Source: Apiosordaria backusii (taxonomy: Eukaryota > Ascomycota > Sordariomycetes > Sordariales > Lasiosphaeriaceae). From it: a stretch of DNA of 64,000 nt. Of this stretch, positions 20,665-33,482 are shown in pieces (the first letter of the stretch is position 1; each line of letters starts with the position of its first letter). The notes under the pieces were generated by a model, which was not told where the DNA came from, made no database searches, and saw only the letters and a program-made list of their open reading frames with translations. Location: contig JAUKTV010000008.1 of assembly GCA_030549205.1 (NCBI GenBank), forward strand, positions 124,001-188,000, written 5' to 3'. The position numbers and the translations under genes are program-made.

Positions 20665-22353
20665 ATGAGCACCTTCGGCTCCAAGCGCAAGGCGCGCATT
20701 ATTCAGACTTTTGACGATGATGCCGATGACCTAAATTCACCCTCGGCCAACGGGTCAGAGGACCAGAAAGCATCAGGTAAGTCTGCGTCATTCTGTCGCG
20801 ACAATTCCTCCACAAAGCCAAAACCCTCTTTTGCTGATACCCAAAAGAAGAGCAAGCAAGCTGATGCGCTACCGCCAGAACCAAGCGCCCCCGCGCGCGT
20901 CAAATTTCGATCCAAACCAGCCAAATCGTCGACTTTGCGAAAAAGCATCAATGTGACCAACGAAGACGGCGGTAACGGTGGCGCGCCATCAACTGCGACA
21001 ACCACAGGAGATGACGAAGACGAAGATGCCGGTGCGCCAGTGGTGGTGCGTCCAACGTTGGGCCGCGATGGGTCTACAAAACAAAAGAAGCGCCCGAATG
21101 CCACATCACGGTTGTCCCTTGGGGGTGCCAGCGAACAAGGGGGCGAGGAACCATCAGCAGGCGAAAAGCCATTCACACCAAAGAAGACACTGGGCCAGCG
21201 CACACTCGAAAACAATGCTCTGCGGAAATCAGCTTCTCTCCAAAATCTTTCGGGTACGCTACCCATGAGATTTGGCGGAGGCGACGAAGACCGTCCAAAG
21301 TACAGCAAAGAGTACCTCGAAGAATTGCAATCGTCTACCCCAGCCACACCACACAATGTTCAGGCCGTCGATGGCGATGCCATGGACCTCGACCCCTCTG
21401 AGCTCGACGGAGCCCTCGTTGTCCAATCCACCTCCTCAACCGACCTTGTGTCCCAAGCCCCAACAGCAGCAGCCCATGTCCTTAGCGCAGCCGAAATCCG
21501 CGAGCGCAAAGACCGACGAGCCCGCCTAGCCCGCGAAGGCGTCACAGCCTCCTCATCTGATTTCATTTCCCTTGATTCCGGCTCCGATTCGGAATTTCCC
21601 CAGCAGTCCTCATCTCGGGTCATGCTCCCCTCCCAAAAGAAAAAGAAGTCCGACACTAGGTTAATAGCCGAAGACGAAGACCTTGGCGAAGGATACGATG
21701 AATATGTCCTCGATAACCCTCTCGCCTTGGGCAAGAAGGCAGAGCGGGACGCAGCAAGACGACACAGAGCCGAAATCGCCGAGCTGATCAACGCGGCAGA
21801 ATCAGACGCCGAGTCAGATGATAGCGAGGCGGAGAGGCGAGCCGCCTACGAAGCTGCACAGCGGCGGGCGGGCATGGACGGCTTGCACAAACCAGAGGAG
21901 GACGACGAAAACATCGCCGGGGATGCGGTGCCGAGGATGAAACCGCTGCCCAAACTAACTGAGGTTCTCAAGAGGATGAACGAGATTGTCCAGGGGCTGG
22001 AGGATGAGTTCAAGAGGAAACAGGCTGTCGTCAAAAGTCTGGAAAAGGAAAGGGATGAGATTGAAAAGCGGGAGAAGGAGGTGCAGGAGATATTGAACCA
22101 GGCGGGAGCAAAATATCAGGTGGTTGTTGCTGGAGCTGCAAACGGTGATGGTGCGGGTGGTGGAATATCTTACGTGGTGGCGGGCGATGTAGCCAAGCTG
22201 GTGCAGGAAAGCATCAGCGGGAGCGCAACAGGACAATCCCCACTACGGCCTCTCCCTCCTGGCTTGACAGGGGAATTACCGATGGAACGAGGGCTGGAAA
22301 GCTTTGGGACGCCTACTAGGAAGCAGCAGGAAGATGATGAAATGATGGACTGA
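20665..22353 (+). CDS. Ntr2-like (nineteen complex-related protein 2)
   Basis: Single exon, 562 residues from ATG 20665. An upstream in-frame ATG at 20572 would add 31 residues unlike the family; MSTFGSKRKARIIQ is the typical start (basic patch then acidic run). Features: disordered acidic/Ser N-terminus, VKFRSKPAKSSTLRKS, RLSLGG, KTLGQRTLENNALRKS, FISLDSGSDSE, RLIAEDEDLGEGYDEYV, and a long helical/coiled-coil region (ALGKKAERDAARRHRAEIAELI; then residues about 450-510, rich in Lys/Glu). In yeast Ntr2 pairs with Ntr1 to recruit the Prp43 helicase and release the spent spliceosome and intron lariat. Orthology here is inferred from motif order. A GTAAGT near 20779 is in frame and no matching acceptor keeps the phase, so no intron is called. 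Confidence 0.82.
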   Translation: MSTFGSKRKARIIQTFDDDADDLNSPSANGSEDQKASGKSASFCRDNSSTKPKPSFADTQKKSKQADALPPEPSAPARVKFRSKPAKSSTLRKSINVTNEDGGNGGAPSTATTTGDDEDEDAGAPVVVRPTLGRDGSTKQKKRPNATSRLSLGGASEQGGEEPSAGEKPFTPKKTLGQRTLENNALRKSASLQNLSGTLPMRFGGGDEDRPKYSKEYLEELQSSTPATPHNVQAVDGDAMDLDPSELDGALVVQSTSSTDLVSQAPTAAAHVLSAAEIRERKDRRARLAREGVTASSSDFISLDSGSDSEFPQQSSSRVMLPSQKKKKSDTRLIAEDEDLGEGYDEYVLDNPLALGKKAERDAARRHRAEIAELINAAESDAESDDSEAERRAAYEAAQRRAGMDGLHKPEEDDENIAGDAVPRMKPLPKLTEVLKRMNEIVQGLEDEFKRKQAVVKSLEKERDEIEKREKEVQEILNQAGAKYQVVVAGAANGDGAGGGISYVVAGDVAKLVQESISGSATGQSPLRPLPPGLTGELPMERGLESFGTPTRKQQEDDEMMD

Positions 22354-22732
22354 GACAGGATCAAGTACGGCTACATCCCGGCTTGTGTCAAAAGCAAGCA
22401 AGCTAAATCAAAAAGACAATTGTTGCTCTCTCCCCAAAACAAACCAAAAAAACAAGTCCTAGGTACATACCAATGCCAACGCCATGTAGACTGCTTCTAA
22501 TAAGAAAACACCCGTATGATACAGTTGAGCCATCATCGCCACAACACTGAAAACTCCAACAATACAGTCTCTCTCAGTTCTCGTGTCATATACCCCATAA
22601 ACCCTGTGAATAACCGCGCCCAACCGCGCGTATGCAGCAAAACCCAATTCCAATTCCAATAAAACATACAGCTTGACACCATCTTCCAGCAGCCGTCCAA
22701 CATCTATGACTTACTTCAACTCCTTACGCTCT
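22354..22732. other. Convergent 3' flanks
   Basis: Short region between the stops of the Ntr2-like gene (plus) and the Vps3844-type gene (minus). No gene seen. Confidence 0.5.
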
Positions 22733-24056
22733 TCACTTAGCCGCCCCCCTGCTAACACCAGCGCCAATAACACCCGGCAGCTGCTCCTGCCCGACGCTAA
22801 ACAGCAGGCCAATGGCAAACGTAATGGCGCCGACGATGGTGATGGTGAAGCCTGTGATAAGCCAAAACGGAACACTAATGTCCTTCTTCTGGCACGTGTT
22901 GCCGCCCCAATGAACCGTCTTCTTGCCCCGGGAGCCGGGCTCATCGCCACGGTGAACGACGGTGGCCATGCACTTGCACGTAAAGCAGACCCTGGCGTCA
23001 GTGGCGGTGGCATTGCCAGTGCCAAACTTGTTGACACAGGTCCCATGGCCGGAGCAGTCGTTGGTGGCATCCTTGCAGGCGTCAAAGGAAAGGAAGCAGG
23101 CAGGGATGGGCTTTTTTTGGATGTTGCGGTTGGCGGAGCGAGTTGGCGTGGAAGGGGCCGGCCGAATGACGGTGCTGTCGGTGATGACCCTTTCTCCAAA
23201 GTCGCGGCGACGGTTGTCAGCGGGGGAGCCGGCCAGGGTGGACCACGAATTGACCTTGGAGTTGCGGGTGGACTCGGGGAGAACGAGGAGGGTCAGGTCA
23301 AGGTCAGAAGCGGCCACCAATTTGTTGATCTGAGGGAGAGCGGTGAGAAGTGCTGAGAGGGTCGACGAAGACTAGAAAATAATAACACTCGTTAGCGAAT
23401 CAAACTGACACAAGGGAGGTCAGGAAGAGGTTGGCGGGCTGTACCTTTTGCAAGTCATACTTGACCACAGATGAAAGACCAGTCCAGCATTCATCGTTGA
23501 AAGGATTGATGGAATGGGCCAAGTCGCATGGCTGAGAGGAAGCGGCTCCCAACCGATGGAAGAGAGTCATGAGGTTCTTGTTGGCGGCGGCTGAGGGAGC
23601 GTCTGAGACGCGAAACGCAGCATGGTGGCCTGACTGGGTAAGGGCGTCCTTGAGCTCGTGGTTCTGTTGGGGTGTAACACCTTCGAGGACAACAACTAAT
23701 TGTGGGACATTGGTCTTGTCGGATTGTGTGAAGAGGGGCTCTGGGCCGGTGCCGAATCTCGCGATGTGGCTGACGGCGGTCTCAGTATCGATCGAGCTCG
23801 GAATGTCGCGCAGGTCACTTCCGTATCGTTGTCTCGATGCCTGAAATCAAGTTAGTACTGTGGAATAGAGCGTCCAGGTGCATCAACCACGCACCCTTTG
23901 AAGCAAAATGTGACGCGCAACCTCCTTGGGGATGCTTGGTGTTTCGCTCGAGCTCTGTTGGTTGGCCGACAAAACGTAGACATCGGCAGTCTGCTGGTTC
24001 GCAGCCACCGCAAGCCCAGACAGAGCCGCTGCTGTCAGGCCAGCGAGGAGCCTCAT
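22733..24056 (-). CDS. Vps3844-type single-pass membrane protein
   Basis: Three exons (24056-23895, 23840-23445, 23371-22733) give 398 residues; introns of 54 and 73 bp, both phase 0. Signal peptide at residues 1-19 (MRLLAGLTAAALSGLAVAA), then a lumenal domain. Near the C-terminus is a Cys-rich EGF-like module (CFLSFDACKDATNDCSGHGTC, CFTCKCMATV, HWGGNTCQKKD), then one membrane span (PFWLITGFTITIVGAITFAIGLL) and a short tail. This Cys pattern followed by QKKD-(V/I)-SVPFWL is the hallmark of the fungal Vps3844 C-terminal domain. Members are predicted ER or endomembrane proteins linked to vacuolar sorting; the precise role is not settled. Upstream neighbour is divergent, 594 bp away. Confidence 0.9.
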
Positions 24057-24650
24057 TGCGGTTAAATAGAAGGAAGGGCGAATTTAAGTCTTGATGGCTT
24101 GTTGGGAGCGTGTTGAATGTTGAATGTTGCCGTCGTCTGTTGTCCTGGACTGGATCTTGCTTGACGTTGGAGCTGTTGGAGACCCCTGCAAGTTACGAAT
24201 GGCTGGCGCAGCAATTGCGAGGCGTTTGGCCCGTGCACTGAATGCGCCCCACTATTTGACATCCTGGGGCCATGATGCGCACCGGGGCGGCAACTGCCAG
24301 ACTGCCGCAGGACCCTTCCAATCTTCAACTTATCCCGCCAAGGGCTCAACGACATCCACGACACAAGGACCGAAGTTGGCGAATATCCAGCATCCGCCAG
24401 TATTTACAACATAATCTTTGCTCCGCCCAGGGCGTGACAATCTCCAACGGCCTCGGGGCTTTTATTCGCATCAATAGTTTGTTGTGTCGCGCAAACCTCG
24501 ACTTGCCAAGTCGGTAGAACACCAAAGAACAAGCGCAGCGCAACACTCCGAACGTCGCCGACCGATCGACCGGCAAGTCTTCCTTGCGGCTTTTCGAACC
24601 TCCAGTGCCTCCCCCGGCGGCCGGCGGGGCGTGCCACGACTCCTGCCATC
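24057..24650. other. Divergent intergenic region
   Basis: Shared promoter space of the Vps3844-type gene (minus) and the gene at 24651 (plus). No specific site is called. Confidence 0.45.
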
Positions 24651-25970
24651 ATGTCGCGCCTATTCAGGCCGTCTTCGGTTCTCCGGCTCCCCAAGGTATT
24701 CTCCAGGGTGCCAAGTGGCCAGGTGATCAAGATCGAAAGAGTGCGGCTCAAGCACAAGAAACGGTTTCGGTTGCTTGGCTTCGCCATAAAAACGGTTCTT
24801 GTCTACAACTTTTTTGAGATATGCGTCGCCGGTCCGCTTGTGAAGCTTGTGGAGACTGAAGGCATGCTGGACGATGTACCACATGACGAGAACCTCGACA
24901 TCTTCATCCCTTTCCCCTTGACAACGGAGCGATACAAGCCACAGCCATACTCTGGGAAGGACCCAGAATGGCTGGAGTTTGTGCGGCTCTCCAAGGACAA
25001 AGCTACGTTGAACAAAATTAGAAGTGAGTGGCAATCCGAAGGCCCGCTCTTTAACCCCCTTATTGACTCTGAACAGGGGACACTGTCCTGATGGTCTGTA
25101 GTGCCGCAGAAAAAAACGCTGCTTTAACATGGAAGATCGGCAAAGATATGAAGGTGAGGAGATACTGGATGGACATCGATTTCCCGTACAGGGCACCGCC
25201 GGTGTACACGCGAAAAGGGTATGTCACTCGCGCCTCGTGCAGCCAATGATAAATTACTGACATAGTCCAGCTTACTTCTAAACGATGAGATGCTTGCTAT
25301 TGCGGAGCAAGAGGTCGAGTCGGCGACAGTAAAACTTCTCGAGCGCGTCCTATGGCCGAAACCCATGGCTCTTTCGACCTGGGCGCTTGGAAAGGCACTA
25401 GTCGGCCGTCAGCTGTCCTCGATTGCGCAATTTTTTGGATTCGATGGGGACAGTTCAACTCATCCTCCTGACCGTCCTGCGAGTGCGGGTCCTCTGCCGC
25501 TCCCGACAAATCATACTACCGAGGTACAAAAGGCCCTGGAACGCATCCGGGCGCAGGCAACAAAACGACCAGAAGATGTCAACGATCCTAGATCGATCTC
25601 ACCAGCCCCCAACGCGCCGCCTGCCCCGGCCAGGGATAAGCCTATCAGCGTTCCCCACAGGCCGTCGACCGAACCAAATGCGAACCCAGAGAAGTTCATC
25701 GGTCAAGACAAGGTTCAATCTCTCGTCGGGTTAAGGCCGTGGGAGGAGTTTATGAGGACATATGCAAAGGTCTGGAAGCCGATCCGACCTGATCCACCTC
25801 GGGGCTGCTTCGCTGTGTCGGGTCTTGTCGAGATCGAGACCTCGAGGGGCTACGTGGTGATTGACGTCTTGTCATGGTACAATCCAAAAACAAAGGCGCA
25901 TGATCCCAAATCGATGTGGATGATGGTACGGAGGTTGCAGTATAAACAGCAAGCGCCGATGCGCCCCTAA
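24651..25970 (+). CDS. Unknown fungal protein, possibly mitochondrial membrane
   Basis: Three exons (24651-25023, 25110-25218, 25271-25970) give 393 residues; introns of 86 and 52 bp. The first acceptor must be the CAG at 25107-25109 because the earlier TAG gives a stop. The N-terminus (about 40 residues, MSRLFRPSSVLRLPKVFSRV...RLKHKKRFR) is strongly basic with almost no acid residues, as in mitochondrial presequences. One hydrophobic stretch lies at about 42-62 (LGFAIKTVLVYNFFEICVAG). The middle (about 225-290) is Pro-rich and disordered. The C-terminal block RGCFAVSGLVEIETSRGYVVIDVLSWYNPKT looks conserved and beta-rich. No family name is recognised; location is inferred. Confidence 0.8.
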
Positions 25971-28286
25971 ACTGTGTACACACAGTCATGTCTTGGTGAC
26001 AGCGGCTGGGTTGTTGTACCCTGGTTTTTTTTTTCGAATCTGCGTGGAGGGAACATACAACAGGCTTGCATGGGATGGGCGTTTATTGTTTTCTGCATAT
26101 TGGGAAAAGCGGCTGATCGCGTTACTGTGATTTTTCTTGGAAAGGGTGATGGAGTACATTCTCTCTTTCCAGCATCATGGTATGTACATTGGTCAGCGAT
26201 GATTGAGCAGGGATGAGATTGCTTGTAAATGATTCAGTTGGTGGCATGGAAGGAGGGCCTAGAAGAGGAAGCGGATATAGATACCAGAGGCGTCAATGAT
26301 ACACCAGGGAATACTTGGATTATTCTGTCTAGCGGAAGGTGTCGATGTTGCCAATGAGACTCACCGAGACTCCATGAGATTTGAGTCCAACCCGACCCGA
26401 TGTGACCGTCCCGCGAGAGACTGTGGGGCCGGCTTGGCACGGGGATCTCGGATGTTGAGCCGACTAGGAAGCTTAGCGACGGCCGAGGTGAGGTATATTG
26501 GCTGAGGCAGATAAATCAACAGCAAGCTTCTCACCTTCCCACTCACTTTCTCACAGCTATGCTGAAAATGTAGGCTAGGAATTTTTTCTTGCGCCGACAC
26601 CAGCACAGCCACTCGGAAAGCCTCAACCTACAAATGTCACCCGTAGCTTCTCATATCAGTTACGCCGGGTCGTGATGTGTCTTCCTACTGCGTGGCTGGT
26701 CTCGCGATGTTGGCTTCAAGCAGTGAACAATAGCCCCCGGGGCATGTCTATCTCGAAGGGAGATGCTCAACTGAGGATTGTGGCAGGATTTGGAGTCAAA
26801 GGAATGATCGACAGATAACTGAATTAGGGTTTGCCAATGTTTCAACAGATTGGCCTCGTGCATGCAGTCAAATGCAGCTTAATGCATGAAGATGGCCTGA
26901 TCGTTGAAATTGTGCCGGTGGTAGGCGAACAAGGATGACATCATGGCATCATGATACTTTTCCAGCCTCTGAATCAACACACAGGCGTCCTTTAAAGATG
27001 TTTGAAGTGAAATCGCAGAAGAGAAGATTGTGATATTCATAGAAAAGAAGATAGCTCGAAATATTATGAACTGGTTACTGTTAGCCAGATTCATAGCTGG
27101 CTAGCCGGTTACCAGCATTGGACAAGCCCCAAGAAACGGTGCACATTTTACCAACCAAAGAAAGCAACTGATCTTGACTACGTGATTTCCAGCCAAGGCA
27201 GTTAGAAACTCGTTCCCTCGATGACTCCCCAGTACACCCACCCTTGCTCGCCTTTCATGCGTCTCAGTGACGCAAAATAAGCTTTTGCTAGGGCCAGGCA
27301 CATCCTCTCGACATGGTTAGCGGCTCACTGGTTCCCGTTCTCGTCCCCTGGCCCCGTCTTTTTTTCGTGACCATCAACCATCTGGCCAGGAAGGATCAAC
27401 ATTCATCTTCGTGATAAAGTCTGGACTGACTGTGTATTCAAGATGGCGCCTTTTGGGTCGAACCGAGTACGGCCGTTCAAATCAACCCAGCAACATTTCT
27501 TCAATGATCAGTGAGTCAAGCACGTCCCCCTCTCGCATTTTTGCTTGCGTACGCAAGAAACTGAACGATCGTCACTGATGGCTAAGGTAATGTCTAATCA
27601 CGAAAATCAGTATCGAATACGTGCTGCGCAAGTCCAAGCTCCAGCATGCATAGCCAACATCTCATCTAGGTATCCCGTCACCGGGCAGACTGGTTCATCT
27701 CTCAACGAGGCTTGGCGCATTCCAGCCTTGAACCGACTTCCACCAAGTTTCCAGAATGAGGCGCTACTGCCCATGCGCAGGCATGTGAGCGGGAGCGGTC
27801 TCAGGTAAGCCTGTTTGTGAGTATGTTGATACCAATGTGGCTGTTGCTGTACACGCTCCCGCTCCACGTTTGGCATCTGATCTGACCACTCTGGTAGCTG
27901 CCTCGCCTGCCCGTTGCCTGCCCTTCAATGGTGACATTCCAGATGCAAGCTCGGTCGTTAGCGCTCGGTCGAAACCCGCGACTGCGTCTCAAGGCGAGAG
28001 TGCTTTCGGCCGTGAGCATTCAGACAAATACCCCGTTGCCCTAGCTCACGATGGAACACGACTGTACCGTCAGCCACCTGTCTTTTCGTCTTTTTCACCA
28101 GATTGGAGTCGCGTCCTTCGCTCGAGTGATTCCACTCAAGGTTGTATAACAATCCTCACGGTGGCGCTCCAGTTGCACTTTTATACCCACCAGTTCTCGA
28201 CAAGGCCCGGTCTGCAGTGTTTTCGGCATTCTTCCATCACCACAGCGTCTGAGGCGAGCAAAGAATTACGGGAGGTCCTCTATGCT
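25971..28286. other. 2.3-kb intergenic region
   Basis: No supported gene. A short frame from ATG 27444 ending TGA has a GTGAGT donor overlapping its stop and could be a 5' UTR exon or upstream ORF of the MFS gene at 28287; no acceptor could be fixed. A long frame open upstream of 28287 contains no ATG. Confidence 0.35.
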
Positions 28287-30342
28287 ATGGACGCATCACC
28301 TCATTCTATACGACCCGCGAGCATCGGAACAAGCGGACCAGTTGCCTTTAGTGAACCAAAAAACTCCGATTGTGATGACCATGAAGAGCTCAGAAGAGCG
28401 GTAACTCTTGACGGGCCGACAGCACCAAGACTTCTATCGCCAAACGACCATGTCTCTCCGTTACGAGGTTCGAAGAAATCTATACGAAAACTAAAACGAG
28501 CCACGAACTTTCCTCACTCTCATCACTTGAGCGAGCCACCAGCTGCGACCAACAAAGGGGGGAACAGTCCGGATTATTCGGATGGTCAAGTTGTCGAGAT
28601 CGCTCTTTCGGACGGCGGAAGCGATGAGCAAATATCAGAGAAAGAGATCTCTCCACAGAAACTATATCATGTGTTCTCCAGGCGGGAGAAATGGTTGTTG
28701 GTTTGGATTGTCTCCTTTGCGGGCCTCTTCTCCCCCCTGTCAAGCAACATCTACTTCCCCGCGTTGGGAGCGATATCTTCGGTGAATTCTCTTCTTTAGT
28801 CTCAAATTTTCACCTTTCTAATGATAGGGTGTAGCATGTTCGAACCGAGATCGCCATGATATCCCTCACAGTAACTGTCTATATGGCGGTCCAGGGCGTA
28901 GCGCCCTCTTTTTGGGGCCCCTTAAGTGACATACGTGGGCGCAGAGTCACTTTCGTCTGCACTTTTGCTGTCTATCTGATTGCAAATATTGGGCTAGCAT
29001 TTAGCCACAAATTTGCATTCCTGATGACATTTCGGGCGATCCAAGCAGCTGGCAGTGCTGCGACTATCTCGGTTGGTATGTTTTGCCAAGACCAGCCCCT
29101 TTCTACCCCTGAATGATCTCTTGGTGTAACCCCGCTGACAACCGGCTGCAGGTGCTGGAGTGATTGGCGACATTACGACGGCAAAGGAGCGTGGTGGTTT
29201 CATGGGCAGTTTTGGAGGAAGTATGCTACCACGCCCCTTCACTTTTATCAGTGTTATTCCTAATATTGAGCCTTTGCACAGTCCGAATGCTTGGCCAGTC
29301 GATTGGCCCAGTCATTGGCGGCATCATCACAGAGTTCTTTGGGTTCCATGCCATATTCTGGTTCCTTGTTATCTTTGGGTTTATAAGCCTTTTGATAATT
29401 GCCCTGTTCCTCCCGGAAACCCTCCGTCACATCGCTGGTGATGGTAGCATACCGCTGCGAGGTATCCATCGTCCAATTGTCACTCACCACATCAGGAAAT
29501 ACTGGAAGCAACCGCATACATCATCCAGTAACCAAGTAGATGTTATCGCTTCCTCACCAAGGTTTACCCTGGTATCCGTTTTATCGCCACTGCGGTTTCT
29601 CTTTGAGAAGGATGTGTTTGTCACGCTGTTGTTCGGCGCCTTCGTTTACACCATCTGGAGCATGGTAACATCGTCCACAACCGCATTGTTCCAGCCTCGA
29701 TATCAACTTTCCAACCTACAAGTCGGGCTCATATTCCTGCCCAATGGTGCAGCTTGTGTCAGCGGATCATACTTTACCGGCAAGATTCTCGACCGTGATT
29801 ATCGACATGTCGAGTCAGTATATCGCACCTCACAGGGCATCTCCATCGACACCTCCCTGAATCGGAACCAGTTGTCAAACCTTCCACTGTCTCGTGCGAG
29901 ATTGCGGTCCTCTTGGTATTTCATCGTCTTGTTTGTGCTGGCCGTTGCGGGCTACGGCTTCTCCCTTTCTTCCCCCTTGCTGGCCTCCAAGTCGGGGATG
30001 GCGTTGCCCCTGATTTTGCAATTCGTGATTGCCTTCACAGCGACGGCGATCTTCACGCAAAATAGCGCGCTGATGGTGGACTTGTATCCCGGGGCCAGCG
30101 CCAGTGCCACGGCCGTCAACAATCTCGTGCGGTGCTCCTTGGGCGCTGTCGGAGTGGCAGGGGTGCAGTTCATCATTGACGAGATTGGTGCGGGGGTCGC
30201 GTTTCTTGCCTTTGCTGTCGTTACCATCGCTCTCACGCCTCTGATGTGTCTGCAGTGGAGATATGGGGAGATATGGAGGGCTCAGAGGATAGCGAGGCTT
30301 GCTTGCGGGGAAAGGGAGCAAGCGGCCATGGCCCAAGTGTAA
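28287..30342 (+). CDS. MFS multidrug transporter, DHA1 (Qdr/Dtr1-like)
   Basis: Four exons (28287-28781, 28835-29075, 29152-29220, 29282-30342) give 621 residues; introns of 53, 76 and 61 bp, all in frame. A hydrophilic N-terminus of about 130 residues precedes 12 membrane segments. TM1 is WLLVWIVSFAGLFSPLSSNIYFPAL; motif A is GPLSDIRGRR; the antiporter motif C region is LGQSIGPVIGGIITEFFG; LPETLR ends the first half. A long central loop (about 290-330) and a late segment with YPGASASATAVNNLVRCSLGA are typical of Qdr/Aqr/Dtr1 proton antiporters exporting drugs, polyamines or spore-wall dityrosine. The substrate cannot be told. ATG 28287 is the only Met in the frame before TM1. It is the last gene before the repeat block. 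Confidence 0.9.
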
Positions 30343-31038
30343 GGGTCACTTGTTTGGAGGTAGGTATACCCAAAGGGGGGAAATGCGCTTTGGATCTTTG
30401 ATGTTTATTGGTACCTCATCTGGGCAGGCAGCACTGGAAAAGCCTAGGACCTCTGAGGAGTTGATTTTGCGAGGGCAGGGAGGTACGCGATACCTCTCTA
30501 AAATCTTCAAAGTGTTTTTTCTTTCTCTTTGCTGTTTTGAAAAAGCAATGATATTTTCGAGAGCTCGAGCGTGTTTGGAAGCCCTTGTTTCGAGCCAATA
30601 CCTAGGGTAGCAAACCTAACTGCACTGTACAACAACATCATTAAAAAGCTACCAGGTACCTTAATTCTATTGGCAAGCTCGGGAAACCTAAGGTGTTACG
30701 GTAGGTTACCGTACCTTTCCTGGAAGCTCAGTTTGCACTTGTTCTGCGCGATTATCGCGAGGTAGAGTTAGGGGAGATGACAGGACCTTGATCAGGAATT
30801 GTGAAATGAGAGACTTGAAACTTGTGCTTTGTAGACATTTTTGCAATGAACCTGCCCACCGTACCTGGTTGAGTTGAATTAAACGTGTCCAAGAACCGGC
30901 CACGTGGACAGGTGTCGGGTGCGGTCGATTCTGACATTTCAACGCTACGATCGTGCATAGCTTCCGTTTATGGACCCCGATCGCAGAACGCGAAGATATG
31001 CGCGGACATCGTAACCGATTTCTAGCTAAGAATGGCCG
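30343..31038. other. Flank between MFS gene and repeat block
   Basis: Unique-looking sequence of ordinary composition ending in AATGGCCG, whose last five bases GGCCG are the left target duplication of the LTR element. No gene recognised. Confidence 0.5.
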
Positions 31039-31327
31039 TGTAGAGCAGGAAAAAGTGGAGCGAGCACTGTAAGCCTGGTATAATGTAGCTATTGGAAAAA
31101 TTTAACTGCGTTAGGGACTTAGAAATAGCTTCAGGACTTAATAGAATGTCGGTTAGATAAACGGAAGCTTAGAAAAGCTTACCGTAGTTTGGATAGAAGA
31201 AATAGATTTTCTAAAATAAGACTATTTATATATAAATATATAACTTTCTACACTCTTTAAAGCTTTTCTTTTATTTAAATTAATATATATAATTTATTTT
31301 AAGACTATAGGGTTTTCTACCTTTATA
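31039..31327 (+). repeat. 5' LTR of copy 1 (289 bp)
   Basis: Starts TGTAGAGCAGG, ends ...CTTTATA (a mutated CA end). The outer 50 bp are less mutated than the inner end. Followed by ATTATAAGCCTGGC, a possible primer-binding site. Confidence 0.9.
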
Positions 31328-32803
31328 ATTATAAGCCTGGCATTTTTTAACTAAGCTTAATAGTCTTAAAAATCTCTTTATTTACTTATTTAAGCCTATT
31401 AAACTTACCTTTCTTTTTTCTTTAATTTCTACTATATTTACTAAAGCTACTATAGTTAATAATATTATCCTTTATATTATAAATAACTAGTTTAATTAGT
31501 ATACTCTTCTATACTTTTAAGTTAACTTTTTAAAGGTTTAAAAGTTTATCGACCTTAAAGTAAATAACATTTAAAGTAACCTTATTTTTTTAAATAATAA
31601 ATCCCCTTTATATAAAAATTATATAAAGCTTATTAAATAGTTCTATACTTATATAAGTTAGGATTTATTATTAACTTATATTACTATAGTATATTTAAGT
31701 ATTCTATCTACTTCTTTACCTTTTAAGCTATTTATTAATAAAACTACTAAGCTTATACTTAAAGATTAGCTTAAAAGTAAAGAAGTAATAAAGTTTAAAA
31801 TTACTATTAAGGTATTTAATATTAATTTTAAAATCCTAACTTTTATAAGTACCTTAATACCTATAACTTTAAAAATTACTAAGCTTTACATTAGCCTTAT
31901 CTAGTTAATTCTTTAATATTAAGTCCAGTATTTTAAAACCTTACTTATACTTATACTTACTAATTTCTATATAGCTTTTTATAAAAAGTATAATACTATA
32001 CTTAAATAAGTTTATTAAAGTAATGTTAACCTTAATAAATAGTACTTAATATAGGCTAATATATTTAATTAAGCTAAAGTATATAAACTGTTTAAAGTTT
32101 AAAGTATCTTTACTTTTATAAGCTTTTTAAACGTTATTAATATATACTTTACTTTTAAATAAACTTAAAATTACCAATTAGCTATTTAAAAATAGAAGAT
32201 TTGTAATTTAAAGACTTCCTCTTTATATTAAACCGATAAGTTTTTCTATAGCTTTATTATTAAGGAATTTATTAAAGTTAGCCTAAAAGGATCTTAATCT
32301 TTCTTGACTAACGATCCTTTTAAAGATAGGAATCTTTATACTTTTAAGCGTTTAGGAAAGAAGCCGATCGATTGCTTATACTTAATTAAAGATAAAGGCT
32401 TAAAAAATTATATTTAAAAGCCTAAATATTGCTTTAGATTTAAATTTACATTTATAAATTAAGCCTTAAAAGCTCTCTAGTCTTTTAATTTTACTTTTAA
32501 AATATATAATAAGATTAAAAATTACCTACTTACTTATAATAAATTTAAGCAGCTATACTAAAATAATATTATTAAGTAGTAGCTTTTTTAAAGTTTAGAA
32601 AAACCCTTTTATAACTTTTCTTTTAAGCTTTAAAGAACTTTAATAGCTATTACTATTGATTTTACCTTTTTTAAAGATCTTTAAAATTAAATAAATATAG
32701 TTTAACTTAAGTAAGATGATTTTAATATAGTATTTACTATTAAGGCCTTTAATATTTACTTACTTTTTAAATTTACAGTTTATAACAATTGCTTTAATAT
32801 ATA

Positions 32804-33482
32804 TATTATGATAGGTATCTTATAGGCCTATAGGTATAGACCTATGCAGGGAACGGCGCAGAATACTAAAAGTAAAGAGGGCTTTATCTACAGTATATAA
32901 CAGTAACTAGGTACTAAAGGAAGGTGGATTATAGAGGCAATGCCCTGCAATATATAGAAGGTAGATACTATAATATAGGCTTATAAGGTACTTTAAAATA
33001 TAATAAACCAGTATATTAAATTGACTTATTAACTAAGAAAATATTATAGTAAATAGTTATAAAAGACAAAACCTATTATAGGTCTTCGGCTTTATATTAC
33101 TTTCTAAATCTCTTTCTATTCTAAAGTTTAAATACCTATTAAGTCTACTAACTGCAAGGCCTAAATGCCTGTTAAGTCTGTTAATTATAAGGCTTAAATG
33201 TCTATTAAGTCTATTAACTATAAACCTAATTAGCCGGCTAAGTTTAACTATTAAATATATTAACCAGAAGCTATTTATAAAGTATAAGGCGCTAACGTTT
33301 TACCGTTATAGTACGCTAACTATTTAAAGCTTTAGGCTACTTTAAAGGTTTAAAGACTACTATAATTACTGTAATAAAGTATTAATAAGCGCTATAATTC
33401 TAAGCTATTAATTATTATTAGCCTTATAGGTTATAGGCTAAAATATACTATAAAGTCTATAATTAAATACTGTATTTTAATA
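32804..33482 (-). repeat. LTR of nested element, left copy (679 bp)
   Basis: Same length as, and alignable throughout with, 38508-39186. Contains three CCTATTAAGTCTATTAA-type tandem units around 33135-33220. Confidence 0.88.

Noticed and set aside
20779..20852. GTAAGT in the Ntr2-like gene as an intron donor
   Set aside because: No downstream AG restores frame, and the uninterrupted frame is open with sensible composition.
22673..23356. 227-codon plus-strand frame over the Vps3844-type gene
   Set aside because: Antisense shadow of a gene with a signal peptide, Cys-rich domain and membrane span.
27837..28286. Upstream extension of the second MFS gene
   Set aside because: The frame is open but begins at GTG and has no ATG before 28287; fungal genes start at ATG.
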